From a virus: a DNA stretch of 45,744 nucleotides. This document shows positions 27,589 through 39,704 of the stretch, in pieces (positions within the stretch are counted from its first letter, which is position 1; every line of letters begins with the position of its first letter). The notes under the pieces are model-generated. The model made no database searches. It was not told where the DNA came from and saw nothing but the letters and a program-made list of their open reading frames with translations. Both the position numbers and the translations under genes were made by a program. The stretch spans positions 1 to 45,744 of the IMG/VR virus record IMGVR_UViG_3300019760_000004; one strand, written 5' to 3'.

Positions 27589-28869
27589 ATGGGATTAAAA
27601 TTTGAATCAGAAGCTGTAAAATTTTTAAAAACTATAGAACAGACTAATAAGTCTGTTTTTCTTACAGGAAAAGCCGGTTCCGGCAAGAGTACAGCTATTA
27701 ATTTTTGGAAAGATAATACAAAAAAGAAATATATTTTACTTTGAACGACCGGTGTTTCAGCTGAAATGATTTGAGGTTTAACAATACATAGATTTTTTAA
27801 TTTAAAACCTTGAAATAATTGAAGTTGGTTTTGTGCTATGAAGGATGAATTGCGAGAATATATTAAAGAATTAGATGTATTTGTTATAGATGAAGGTTCA
27901 ATGAATAGAGCTGATTTATTTGATATGTTGAATAAAATAATGAAATGAGTAATGGGGAATGATTTATTTTTTGGTTGAAAACAATTAGTAATGGTATGAG
28001 ATTTATTTCAATTACCACCAGTCCCAGAAAAAAAGTTTATTGATAGAGAAAAAACAAAAGAAAATCCAGCATTCAAAAAATATAATGACAAATATAATTG
28101 AAAACTATTTTTCTTTGATTCAGACAGTTTTTCAATCGAAGATTTTGAAATTATACAGTTAGAAAAAGTTTATAGACAAGATGATATTGAATTTGTTGAT
28201 ATGTTAAATAGAGTTAGACTATGAGATAATAGACAAGATATATTAAATTATTTTAATCAAAAAATAATTGAAAGAGAAGAAATACATCCAAAAGCAATAT
28301 TATTATCTACAACTAATCAAATAGCAAATAATTTTAATAGAAAAAAACTTGATGAATTACCAGGACAAACTATTAATAATAAAGCATATATTACTTGAGA
28401 ATTTCCAGTTGAATTTTATCCAAATGATTTATGGATAAATTATAAAATTTGAGCCAGGGTTATATTTAAAGTTAATCATAAAGACTGATATTATGTAAAT
28501 TGAACACTTTGAACAGTCAAAGAAATATATTGAAGCAGTGTTTTAATTACAAAAGATAATGGAGAAAATGTAGAAGTTTGAAGAAATATGTGGCAAAATA
28601 CAGATTGAGTAGATTGATATTGAAACCCTATTATATTATGAACTTTTACTCAATATCCGTTTAGATGTGCTTTTGCTATCACTATACACTCTTGCCAATG
28701 AAAAAGTTTTGATAATATAGCAATAGACTTATGATGGGGTGCTTTTTCTGCTTGACAAGTATATGTCGCATTGTCTAGAGTAAGAAGTTTTGAAGGATTA
28801 CAATTAATAACAAAATTAAAAGCAAAAGATATATTTTGTGATCAAGATGTTAAAAATTTCCTAAAATAA
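27589..28869 (+). CDS. Pif1/RecD-like (Dda-type) SF1 helicase
   Basis: 426 residues. Walker A 'LTGKAGSGKST' (25-35), 'VIDEGSM' (99-105) as motif II, 'VMVGDLFQLPPV' as motif III, 'FAITIHSCQGKSFDN' (~362-376) and 'YVALSRVRSFEGL' as motifs V-VI. Full-length Pif1-like. The Walker A stretch is unusually GC-rich for this genome (GCC GGT TCC GGC AAG). Likely the 5'-3' helicase for replication or recombination. Confidence 0.93.
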
Positions 28870-28985
28870 AAAAACTCCAAATTTTTATAAAAAAAATGAA
28901 GTTTCTTACTAGGAATATTAGCAAACCAAATTAAAATGACATAAAGAGTATAAGAATAATTTTTAATAAATCAATAAAAAATAAT

Positions 28986-29342
28986 ATGAAAGCAACTTTT
29001 AATATGATTTCATGAAGTAAAAAAATTACTAATATAATGAGTTCTTGTGATATGTTTGGAAGATGAAGAGTAATGTGAGAAGAATCATTTTTTTCAATAA
29101 TATATAAAAAAAATATTTGATTTAAAGATGTTGAAAAAATTATACCAGTTATTGTTGAAGCTTATAAACAACAATGACAGATAGTTTCTTTTTTACATTT
29201 ACAAAATATTTCTTATGAAGATACGATAATAAAAAATAATAATAAAATAAAACCATATATTAATAAAAAAGTAAAAACTATAAGTAATTGAAGAACTTGG
29301 TTTTTATTATCTGAATTTACAAAAAAAATACTAGAAAATTAA
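28986..29342 (+). CDS. Last gene of the plus arm, unknown
   Basis: 118 residues, alpha/beta with 'ISGSKKITNIMSSCDMFGRGRVMGEESFFSIIY', 'VEAYKQQGQIVSFLHL' (in parts). No family recognised. Its last codons form the 5' half of the shared terminator. Confidence 0.55.
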
Positions 29343-29360
29343 TCTAGTATTTTTTTTTAA
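29326..29360. terminator. Bidirectional terminator between converging arms
   Basis: A perfect 10-bp stem (AAATACTAGA/TCTAGTATTT) with a 7-nt loop, A8 on the left and T9 on the right, so each strand has a U-tract after the hairpin. It ends both arms and overlaps the last codons of both genes. Confidence 0.85.
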
Positions 29361-30019
29361 CAAAATATATATTTACTTCTCATCATTATGTCTTCTAGTG
29401 CTTCTTTAATATTGAAATTGTAATAAATCCAACTTAACTTATATTGATTATAAGCGTATGAATCCAAAATAAAATTATCTAAATAGTTTTCTCATAATCT
29501 TAACATTTTTCCAGAATTAGTAAAATGTTTTAATTTATCTCATTTATATTTAGCATAATCTTCATATTTTTCAATTTTTCAATCTATCATATCACGGACA
29601 AATTCGTTATTAACTCACATTCAAAACATAAATATGTATCATCTATCAACAAATCACATTAATTCTTTTTCATCTCAATGATAAAAAGTAACTAAGTTTG
29701 GAACTTTCCATTTTTGTCAATCAAGATTTTTTCTTCATTTTTTAACTTGTTCTTTTAGATAAGAATAAACATAATTTACTCAATCTAATCACAATGCACC
29801 TCTTTTAAGGTCTAGTTTTCAAGCATTAACCATTCTATCCACAATTTTATCTATGTCTTCCCGTGTAAAATTGATATTATGAGTCTTTCAACAATTACAG
29901 GTAATATTTATTATAGGAGCAAAGACGGCACAGCAGAAATGATATTTTTTATGTTTCCTTTGGTTATAATCGTGGAAACGAAAATTGTCTGCATTATTAT
30001 AATTATATTGAGTGTTCAT
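29357..30019 (-). CDS. Unknown protein at the end of the late arm (lysis-region position)
   Basis: 220 residues. A Cys/His-containing N-terminus ('HFCCAVFAPIINITCNCGKTHN') is followed by an alpha/beta body ('GVNYVYSYLKEQ', 'NLVTFYHGDEKELMGFVDRG', in parts). It lies after DUF1353 and membrane genes, where endolysins are often found; the Cys and conserved His could be a papain-like (C39-type) peptidase centre. This is a guess; no hydrolase motif can be named. Confidence 0.6.
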
Positions 30020-30458
30020 TTTGATTGTTTTTATTAATTAATTTTTTCATTAATGAAATTTGTTTGTTTTTTTTCTTAAAATTAAATCTACCAAAAAGAG
30101 ATAATCATATTAAAACTTGTATTCTTCAAATTTTATTCATTCCCTCGGTTTTTAATCAAGCAATTAAAATTTCATCGGATTCTAATTGATTATATTTTTT
30201 TGACTGTCCATCTAATATTATTTCTCAAATATAATTATATAAAAAATCATGCATTATATAACTAATATATTTAGATTTATTGAAGTAAAAAAATATTGGT
30301 GGTATTGAACCACAGTCTGTTAAAAATCATTTAGGAATATTTATATTATATTTTTTTCAATATGCTTCCATTCAAAAAGAAAATTCTTCATAAACAATAA
30401 AATATTTTGTTCAAATAATTTTTTTTAATGTTCAGTTTTTTATAATATTTATTTTCAT
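30003..30458 (-). CDS. DUF1353-family protein
   Basis: 151 residues. 'NIPKGFLTDCGSIPPIF' and 'SYIMHDFLYNYI' match the DUF1353 signature (G-F-x-T-D...S-x-P...H-D-x-L-Y). The family is frequent near phage tail/lysis genes and has no proven function. It overlaps the next gene by 17 bp. Confidence 0.82.
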
Positions 30459-30459
30459 A

Positions 30460-30792
30460 TTACATTTTTATAATTAAATTATAAATTTGATTTACTTTAT
30501 CATTATTTTTTTCAATATCTCTTTTTAAATCAAATTTCATATTATATAAATATTCTTGTTGGGTTTTTATTTTAGTTTCCAAAATTCAAAGTCTAGTAGA
30601 AAAATTTTGATTTTTAATTAATCAAGTTTCTTCCTGTAAAGTTTTTATTTTTTGTGCATTAATATTTCTCTCTTCTTTTGCTTGGGCTTGTCACATTGCA
30701 TAAATATAAGTCCAGGAAATAACAGTTATAAGCATTGTTAATAATGTTAATAACTGTATTTTTATTGAGTGTTTTTCAATTGTTTGTATCAT
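30460..30792 (-). CDS. Membrane-anchored coiled-coil protein (holin/haemolysin XhlA-like candidate)
   Basis: 110 residues. An N-terminal segment with one transmembrane helix ('IQLLTLLTMLITVISWTYIYAM', in parts), then a long coiled coil ('RLGILETKIKTQQEYLYNMKFD') with a basic end. The topology resembles XhlA-like or spanin-like lysis accessory proteins. It ends 2 bp before the DUF1353 start. Confidence 0.6.
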
Positions 30793-30814
30793 TTTTTATA
30801 ATTAAATATATTAA

Positions 30815-31135
30815 TTAAGATTTAGGATATTTATTTTTAATTTCTGTAATTGTTTCTTGCCAAATATTTGTTCAATTAATTTTATCCCAATATAATTGGT
30901 CTAATTGTTCTCATATTGATAGATATTCTTTTTTTCTATCTTCTTTATATTGATTAGATATTTTTATATTTTCTAATTCTCTCCAAGCAGTTTCTAATTC
31001 TAATTGCGTTGGTTGTTCTATTTCTTTATTATACCAAATAATAAAAGGTCAATCTCAAGTATTTTTATCTATTACAACAAAATCTTTATCGGTAAGATTT
31101 GGGTATATATGTCTTATTGTTAAAGTTAAATCCAT
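30815..31135 (-). CDS. Tail accessory protein (XkdW/fibre-chaperone-like)
   Basis: 106 residues. C-terminal 'EYLSIGEQLDQLYWDKINGT...WQETITEIKNKYPKS' matches the ending of many small proteins encoded after tail fibres. The N-terminus ('IRHIYPNLTDKDFVVID') is typical too. Probably assists fibre assembly or forms the fibre tip; position right after the fibre gene supports this. Confidence 0.7.
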
Positions 31136-31152
31136 ATTATTTTATTATTAAA

Positions 31153-32739
31153 TTAATTTAATTTGTATCAATCAAGTTGTGAGTAAAACACACTTCATCT
31201 ACTATCAGTAGTATTTCTAATTTTAATAGAAACTTTTTGTCATGCATTTAATTGTAAAGCCGTTGAAAATCAAATACTTGGCAATCCAGTCCTAAAAAAA
31301 AATATAAAAGGTAATGTGATTCATCAATCAACTGAAAGTGTAGAATATACTTCATCTAAATCAGTTAATCCAGATACACGCAAAATAATATTAAAATAAT
31401 ATATTCAATTAGATGGTATAGTATATTCTCAAGTAGTATTATTATAATTATTTCATGTATCAAATATCTCATTATTAAGTATAATTGTTGTATGTGCTGT
31501 AGTTAAAGATTGAGATGTTGTTTTTTTTGCTGAAAATAATTCAGTTAATCATCAACCTCATCAAACTAAAGCCTCTCAACTAGCCCTTTGATAATTAGTA
31601 CATATCCAATTTCAACTTCATAAACTTATAAAATCTGCTGTATCTCCTGCAACTGTTGTAATATCTGCACTAGTTGGAAGAATTAATGAAGTTGCATTAT
31701 AAGTTAATATTAATGCTCAATCAAAAGTAACAGTTCTTTGTGTTCAAGCTTGAACAGTTCATAATCAAGTTATTGTAGTCGTTCAAGTTATATTTACAGA
31801 ATTTCAAGTTGCAGCTCAAATATCAGTTGTTGTTGCTGAAGCTATTGCAGTTCATTGTTTTTGATTTAAAGCTCAAGTTAAACTTCATCAAGATAAATTT
31901 AATTTACTATCCAACTCATCTTGCAAATCAGTAATAGCTCAAATTGGATGTTGGTCTACTTCTTCTCTACCTCTTAATTGACTATGCCTAGTAGCTAAAG
32001 GAGTGTTGAAATATGATGATCTTCAATCTCATACAACATAAGTAACTGATATAGTTGGAACTGAATTAGTAGAAACATAAACCCTTATTCATAATTTATC
32101 TGTTGAATTAACTGCATAACTAGGCTGTGTACTTTCTAGTTTAAATAATTCAATAGAAGTATTATCTATTTCTTCTGAAGTCATTGAAAATAAAGTATTC
32201 TCAGTTGTATCAGTTTCATAAGTAAAGAATTCTAATCTCATTCTAGTATCTCAAACACTACTACTAACTGAACCATATCAAACTAAATCCCAAACTCATC
32301 AATCAATTATTGTAGTTCATAATTCTAAATCAAATAAATATGTTTCAACTAATACTTCTCAAGTTCAACTAGATACATCAGTAGTAACTAATGTTTCTAA
32401 TAAATCAGCCGTATAACTTAATTGATTATAAGTTCATTCTGTTGTAGAAGTTAAAACTGTTGGATATAAATTAGCTGCAAATCATCCAGTTCAAGCAGAA
32501 ACTACCAAATCTCAACTTCATAAAAGCGTATCTCAATTAACAGTTTTGATATTAGTTCAAGAAACTAAAGTATCTTGTTTAGTATCTAATCAATTGTTTA
32601 CTTCTTCTTTTGAATATACATCTAAATTATCCCTAGATGTTTCAATATCTGCAACATCTGAAAGATTATTTGTTGATAACATATCTCATCATCAAGCAGG
32701 TCATCATTTTCAAATTATTTTTCAATTTATTTTACCCAT
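31153..32739 (-). CDS. Tail fibre / receptor-binding protein
   Basis: 528 residues. After a Gly-rich N-terminus it has 'LDTKQDTLVSGTNIKTVNGDTLLGSGDLVV', 'TRHSQLRGREEVDQHPIGAI', a triple-helix-like segment, and then the module 'TGTTTITGLG...TVTFDGALILTYNATSLILP...GSGNWICTNYQRASG' shared with 33070-34287 (fragments quoted). The C-terminal ~150 residues form a beta-sandwich-like tip. Typical of siphophage side or tip fibres that recognise the host surface. Confidence 0.82.
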
Positions 32740-32749
32740 TTTTATATTA

Positions 32750-33052
32750 TTAAGTAATAATTATTTTTACATCTACTGTTCAAGTTGTAACAATTAAATT
32801 TAATTTTGATAGCTCATAAATATCTATACTAAATGTTCAATCTGCTTCAATTTCTTCTCAACCAGTAGTTGTGGAATTAAAAATATTTTCTAAAAAAATA
32901 CTAGAAGCTCAAATATTATGGATATAAACTCAATAACTATTATTGTTATTTTTATCTTTTATTCTATTTTTTTCTATTTCTCAAACATCATATCAAGCAC
33001 TTTCTATTAAATCTAAAATACTTGTAGATGTTGTAGTTGCAGTTATTTTCAT
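32750..33052 (-). CDS. Small structural protein in fibre cluster
   Basis: 100 residues, beta-rich with 'SYGVYIHNIGASSIFLENIFNSTTTGGEEIEADG' (in parts) and 'LNLIVTTGTVDVKIIIT'. Fits a small virion decoration or tail-tip protein. No family name. Confidence 0.6.
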
Positions 33053-33069
33053 AATTTAAAAATTATTAA

Positions 33070-34287
33070 TTAAAATGTATTTCATTGAACATGTAGAACA
33101 ACTGAAGCATTATCATCAGAATTACCTTCAATAATTCATCTTACATATATTCATACTGGAACCATTACAGATAATGAACTATATCACGAAGAATTATCTT
33201 TTGTAAATGTTTGACTTACTTTGGTAGTCCAAGTAGAATTATTGAATGATAATTGTATTCATACTAATATACTTGATGGGGAATTTCATGTATTCCATGA
33301 TATTGTCATACAAGCAAATCAAGCTGAAAGGACTGTTTGACTTGTTGTATAAGTTGTACTTCATGAAGATGTAGCAGAATGTGTATTAATTTCATTTGAA
33401 GCTCAATAATATAATTTTGCTTGTTTTGGATTTATGAATTTATTTTCAACTGTTCAATTTTTAGCTTCTAAATCAGTTGTTCTATATTTATTTATTAATA
33501 TTTTTTTATTACTTCAATCGGTTTTTACTATATAATCATTATCCATATCACCAACAGTATCTTCTGTAAGTCAACCAATATCAACAGATGGATCAACCGC
33601 TAGTCAATCTGCTCTTTGATAGCTCATACATTTCCAGTTTCAACTTCATTTACTTTCAAAAACAGCAGTATCTCAAGCAGCCGTTGTAATATTTGCAGAA
33701 GTTGGAAGTATTAAAGCAGTAGCATTATGAGTTAAAGTTAATATTCAATCAAAAATAACATTTATTAAAGTTCATTGTTGAGAAGTTCAAAGATTTGTTA
33801 TTGTTGTTGTTCAAGTTATACGAACAGTATTTCATGTGGCATTTCATAATTCTATTGCACTTCAACTAGCAATTGTTCATCATTCAGTGAATTTTAATAA
33901 TCAAGTCATAGAACTACCATTTATATTAACTTTTTCTGAAAGTCATAAATATATGTCTTGTATTAATTCAGCTGTTATATATAAAGAAACTCTATCTCAA
34001 TCATCGAAGTCAAAAGCAGTAGTTCATTGAGTAGTAGAAGTATCATCAGGTGGACAAGTTCAAGCACTTCTAACTATCGTTAGATTATCTCAAGATTTAT
34101 TTGTACATTTTACTATTTCTCTTTGAGTAACAACATCACTTACAATTTTTTCAATAGTTATTAAAAAAGGATAAGTATTTGGAAATAAATCTCATTGTCC
34201 AGTTTCTAATATTAATGTAGTTCAAACGGCTCATAAGTCTGTTAATAGTAATCAAACTCAATTATTTGATGTTTTATATTCTTGCAT
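33070..34287 (-). CDS. Tail fibre protein with module shared with downstream fibre
   Basis: 405 residues. The N-terminal part ('SGDNLTIVRSAGTCPPDDTSTTQGTTAFDFDDGDRV', in parts, and 'LYITAELIQDIY') is found in many phage tail proteins. The middle carries the 'ITGTTTITNLG...LILPTSANITTAAGDTAVF...GSGNWKCMSYQRADG' module duplicated in the next fibre gene (fragments quoted). The C-terminal beta-domain is probably the adhesin. Confidence 0.8.
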
Positions 34288-34348
34288 ATTTATATTAAAT
34301 TATTATATAATATATATTAATTAAAAATCGATAATTAAAAATTTTTTA

Positions 34349-35392
34349 TTAAAATAAAACTTTATTTAAAGATAAATAATCTTCTAAATTAATTATTAAT
34401 TGTGTTGGACTATAACTTATTCTTGTTATTTGTTTGTTTATTATTCAATCAAAATTAAGAATCGTAATTCTATCACCTGGTTTTATATCTTCAATAAATA
34501 ATCATCAATAAGTAAAATTATTATTTAAAATGATCTTTGTTTGAGTAGATATATCTTTGTTTTTATTTACAAAATCAGTTATATATGTTGTTGCACTTGT
34601 TAAATCTCAAATATCAGTTTTATTTTCATATCAATCTTTTCTTCAAAAAGTAGTTATACTCGTTGAATCTGAATAATTTGTATTTCATGTTTTATAATCA
34701 ATATATCAAAAATTTACTAAATCTTCAATACTTTCATTAATTTGAATACTTTGTGTATCTTTTTGAGCTGTTGGTTTATGTAAAATATTATTACTATCTG
34801 TATTAGCTCTATAATATACTGTTCAAACTGAATCTATATACCAAAAAAAACTTTCAGTAGATTCTTGTATATTTTTGATTGAATCAAGACAATTTACAAA
34901 ATCAAAATCTATATTAATATTAGATCAATAATTAATTATACTTGTTGCTGTATAATTTAACCAATTTCAAGTATAAATAGTATTAAAATAATTAATTATA
35001 TCTCTTACAGTTTGAGCTGGGTCTTGATTTTTTGAAAAAGTTTGTGATCATCAAGATTGGAATATTAAATTATTTAATAAAACTCATAATCAAAAAACAG
35101 TTAATGTTATATTCTGTGTATCTGATAAATAATTTTTTCATATTATTTGAATTTGTCATGTATAGATTAATTTTCAACTTGGAAATCAATCATCATAGGA
35201 ATATATTTTTATTATATCTGAAGAATTAAATCATAAAATATCATTAACTCAAAAATTTAATTCTATATTACATTGTCATTGAGTTCAGTTAATAGAAGAA
35301 TTAAAACTTATATTACTTTTTAATTTATCTCAATTTAATGTTTTTTTGAAAGTTCAATCTAATCAATACACTTTGAATTCATAACTTTTCAT
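34349..35392 (-). CDS. Tail-tip/baseplate protein (Gp37-like)
   Basis: 347 residues. Begins 'SYEFKVYGLDGTFKKTLNG', and includes 'NINIDFDFVNCLDSIKNIQESTESFFWYIDSVGTVYY' (in parts) and 'FIEDIKPGDRITILNF'. These are characteristic of siphovirus Gp37-like/tail-hub proteins that follow Dit. It probably forms the distal hub linking Dit and fibres. Confidence 0.7.
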
Positions 35393-35405
35393 CTATATTT
35401 TTATA

Positions 35406-36218
35406 TTATGGTAATAAATGGTTTGTCGGATAAATAACTGAAACATCCAAATTAATAGTTCAATCAATAGTAAATAATAAACTATTTACTCAATTTATGA
35501 AATTAAAAAAAGTTCAATCATAATCTTGCACTACATTATTTAATAATACTTGTTTATTTTCATTATCTATTAATAATATATCTCAATCATTTACACTTCA
35601 AGAAAAACTAATTATTCTATTATTACTGGATATGCTAATATTATTTATTCATGAATTTCACGATCAAAATAATAAATATATTTTTCATAAACTATTTACT
35701 CAAGTATTTGAAATTTGAATAGTAAAAGGGGATAATATAATTCATGAAGTTAATTTTGAATTATTTACACTATCTTTCCAGAAAGGACTAATAGAATTAA
35801 AATCAATAGTTCAAGTTACATACTTACAAGTCCTTTCATCTGTATTTATTCAAGTCATAGTTGCTATAATTTCTCTAAAAGTTCAGCCACTAGGTTTATA
35901 TTTAAAAACTCATTGTTTATAATTTAAAGCCGTTATCATTTCTTGATATAAAATATCGACATTATTTTGATCAGTTCATTTTATAGCAAAATTTATACTG
36001 AAATTAACTCATCTATTATGTGAACTAATATATCAATTTCAATCTTGTTGTGGTATTTGAAAAGTATTAAAATCTATCGTGTTATAATTTCTTGTTACTC
36101 ACAATGCTATAACATTTGAATTATATAATCAAAATCAATCAAAACTAACATCTTCAACACTTGTGGTTGTTATGTTAGTTTGATTTAATAATGTAGAATT
36201 TAATAATCAAGTATTCAT
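35406..36218 (-). CDS. Distal tail protein (Dit-like)
   Basis: 270 residues, immediately after the tape measure, as Dit is. 'NYNTIDFNTFQIPQQDGNGYI' and 'VNFSINFAIKGTDQNNVDILYQEMITAL', 'FKYKPSGGTFREIIATMTG' (fragments) match the N-terminal Dit domain, with a galectin-like C-terminus. Forms the hexameric ring at the tail tip. Confidence 0.78.
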
Positions 36219-36237
36219 TTTTTAATAAATTATAAAA

Positions 36238-39069
36238 TTATTGGTTTGTCTTTTTTTGAGTTACTATAACTCTTGCTATTTTATCTGCTAAATCTTGGAT
36301 ATCAGCATTATTATTTACATTTACTCATCATAGATTTACATTAATTGAACTGTTATCGGTACTGTTAGAAGTATTATTATCTGTTCCAGTTGGTATATCA
36401 GTATTTATTAATGAATTTTCAAGTCATGCTTGTCTTTTTAATTCTATAAGTTCTTTTACTTTATCAATTACTTTATCTGTAATTGCTATTTGTTTATTTG
36501 CTTCTTCATTTAATCTTTTTGTAACAAATTCTTCAGTTTTTATTCTAATCTCTCAAAGTCATTCAATTAATATTTTTTCAGACTCTATTTTTGATTGTAA
36601 TATTTCAATTTCTTTATTTTTCTTATCTTCAGCCAAAATAAGATCTTGTTCAATTACTAATTTTTTTTCTATTAATTTTTGTTTTTCTGCTTCAATTTCT
36701 TCAAGTATTAATTCAGTTTTACTTAATTTACTTATTCTTTCAGCATTATCTATTTCAGTTTTTGTAGTATTTTCTTTTGCTAATCTTAATTCTTCCTCTA
36801 AATCTTTCAGAACCAATAAATCATCTCATTCTAATTTATCTTTTTCTTTTATTACTTTTATTTCTTCTTGTATTTGTACAACTCTATTAGCTATACTAGA
36901 AGATTTTTCAATATCAAGTTTTAAAAGCTCATCATCTATATCGGACATTTCAGATATAGCTTTTTCTTTTAATGTTTTAAAACTTTCTCAAGTTTTTTCT
37001 ATTTCATCTTGATAAGATTTAATAGCTTTTTCGCTGTCCTCAATATTTCAATCAATTTCTTTTTGGGCTAATTCAGCAATTTTAACTTCATTTTCTGTTT
37101 TTGTTTTAAATCTTTTTTGTAATCTTTTAAATCTTTCTAAATCTTTTTTATCTTGTTCTTTTTGAAGTTTTTCTTTTTCTTTTATTGCTTTTTCTCATGA
37201 ACTTGATCATCAAATTATTTTATCTAATGCAGCACTATTACTTTTTGTTGTTTTAATTAAATCACTTCAAAATTTTTGACTATCTATTATTATTTTGTCA
37301 AAAACCTCTTTTTTTATTCATTTTCAAGAAATAGTTTTTTTGATATTTTCAAATTCATCAGATATTCATTTATTTAATTTTTGAGAAATATTAATAGATG
37401 AGTCAACAGATGATTTAAAATCTTTAAAATCTATTTCAGGCATTTTAATTCATCAAAATACATCAGTAGCTACTAAGTCTTCTAATCATAATGCTTTTCA
37501 TACTTTTTTTCAAAGTTTATTTCATAATAAAGTTTTTGAAATATCATTAAAAGCTTTAGCAAAAATAGCCGGTAATCAGTTTAATGCAGCCTTAAATATT
37601 TTTGGAATAGTTTCAGCAAAGTTTTTTAATATTTTTGTTATATCAGTAATTCAAGCATCAATTCAATTTCAAAATCATATAAAAGTATTTAATCATTGAG
37701 TTAATATTGCTCAAAAAATAAAAAAAACTGATTTTAAAACACTTCATAAATCAAAAAGAAATCATCAAATATTTTTTATTATTCATCATACTTTTATTTT
37801 GAAATTATCCCATTTTTGTTGTTGAATTGCTAATTTAAAACTTGTTGTATTAGTTATTTCTTCAAGTGCTATTCACAATGAACCTTGACTATTAGCTAAT
37901 TCATCAGTTGATTTTTTAAATTTATCATACTGAGTAGTCGCTAAAGCTATAACTAATTTAGTGGCCTCAACCTCAGGTATTAATTTTCTTAATACTTCTA
38001 AATTTCAATTTGTAGCCTCATATATTTCTTTTGAAATTCAGGCTAATCATTTTTGTTCTATTGCCGCTGATCAAACCTCTATTCATAATTCTTTAAACTT
38101 TGCACTTGCTTCAGTTGTAGGAGCGGCCAAAGCATTAATAGCTCAATTTAATTGAGTAGTTACTTGGTTAGCATCTCAAGTTACTCAAGTTAATGTAGAA
38201 TATACTCAGAATAAATCTGTTAAACTTACTCAAGCTAAAGGTGCTGTAGTTGATAGATTTGTTATTGCTTGAGCTAAATCATTAACAGTAGTTTGTCAAA
38301 GTTCGTTAGTTTTGAAAAATAAATCAGCAATTTTAGTTGATTCAGTTAAATCTAATCAATATTTTTTTACAACAGCAATTATTCAATTAAAAGCCGTTGT
38401 AGTATCAGTTCATGCAGCTAATGCAGTTCTACTTGATAGTTCTAAAATTTCAGTAATATTATTAAATTCTACTCAAGCAGAAGCAATATTAAAAGATGTT
38501 TGTAACAATTCATCTTTAGCTATTCAATAAGTTTCAGCTACTTTTTTTATTTCTTCTCATAATCAATTTAATTCTTTTTGACTGACTCTTGCAACAGTAT
38601 TTATATTTGCTAATCATTTTTCAAAAGCAGTAAAAGCTTTAAAACTTTCAATTCAAAATTGTTTTACTTGGTCTATAGCTAAACCAGCAACAAAAACTTT
38701 AACAAAATCTGATACTTTTGTTTTAACTCTATCGAATAATCATCACAAAACCGAAACATCTTTTTGTCATGTTCTTAAAAAATTTCTTAATTCTCTATCT
38801 GCTTGTGTTAATTGATTTCTTAATATTTTAGAATCTGCTGTTAATTTTATTTCAGCATCAAAATCTCAGCTTTTTTTAGCTTTTTTTATTAAATCTCTTA
38901 CATTATCAAGTTCTTTTTTTATTGATGCAGATTTTATTGATAAATCTATTGCTGTTTGTGTTTTTATTCTTTTATTAAATCATGAAATATCATCCCTAAC
39001 TTTATCTAGTCAAGGTTTTATATTGTTTTTTACAGATATATCGACTTCAAGTCTTTCAGTTACTACCAT
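36238..39069 (-). CDS. Tail tape measure protein
   Basis: 943 residues, the longest gene. The N-terminal ~130 residues are coiled coil. Then comes a TP901-type core ('ITNLSTTAPLAGVSLTDLFGVYSTL', 'IEVGSAAIEQKGLAGI', fragments), hydrophobic helices around residues 430-560 and a ~300-residue Glu/Lys coiled coil, ending with a short polar tail. It sets tail length and is injected with DNA. Length predicts a tail of about 140 nm (0.15 nm per residue rule). Confidence 0.92.
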
Positions 39070-39076
39070 TTTTTTA

Positions 39077-39643
39077 TTAATCTGAATAAATAAAATCTTT
39101 TATTTTTTTTGCATCTTCATTATTTAAGTTTTCTCTTTGTTTTTGTATATCATCCATTCTGTTTTTTTGTTTTCATTCTTTTGTTTTATCGTTAGCATTA
39201 TAAATAATTCATTCGGTCAAATAATTAAATTGCCTTAATGTATATTTTTTTAATAATTCTAACGGATCAATATTTAGTTTTTCACTTAATATTACAAGAT
39301 AAGAATTAAATCATGATATTGTTTCTGAATTTTTACTATTATTTGTTTTTTTGATAGTATTTTTATTTTCAAATTTTAAAAAAGTATTATTTATTTTTTC
39401 CCATATTTTGTCAAAATTTAATATTATTTTTCATAAATCTTTTTTTGTAGCATTAGAATTTTTTAAAATAAAATCAGAAAAATATTCAATAATTTGTTTT
39501 TCTAATTGTAAGAATTCTATTACTTCCAAAACAGAAGCCTCTTTATACTTTAACAAAATAATCTTAGTTTTATTAAAAAATAAGATCTTTTTTTTAATAT
39601 TTATTTTTAATTCAAATTCTTTTTGAGTAGGGAAATTTTGCAT
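39077..39643 (-). CDS. Putative tail assembly chaperone
   Basis: 188 residues, directly before the tape measure, where G/GT-type chaperones lie. An N-terminal helical domain ('SVLEVIEFLQLEKQIIEYF'), a linker and a C-terminal part with 'LSEKLNIDPLELLKKYTLRQFNYLTE' (in parts). A classic slippery-site frameshift product was not identified. Assigned by position and helical content. Confidence 0.6.
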
Positions 39644-39667
39644 AATATATTTTAATTACTAATGAAT

Positions 39668-39692
39668 AGAGATAAAAATTAATTTATCTCTA
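39668..39692 (-). terminator. Hairpin between tail-protein genes
   Basis: A 9-bp stem AGAGATAAA/TTTATCTCT with a 6-nt loop after the stop at 39705. On the minus strand it lacks a following U-tract, so it may attenuate or mark mRNA processing between abundant tail-tube proteins and the chaperone/tape-measure message. Confidence 0.4.
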
Positions 39693-39704
39693 AAAAATCA
39701 ATAA

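Noticed and set aside
9473-28869. TGA = tryptophan (Mycoplasma code, table 4)
   Set aside because: At P-loops, TOPRIM and methylase motif I the TGA positions are invariant glycines, and TGG is present for Trp at its usual places.
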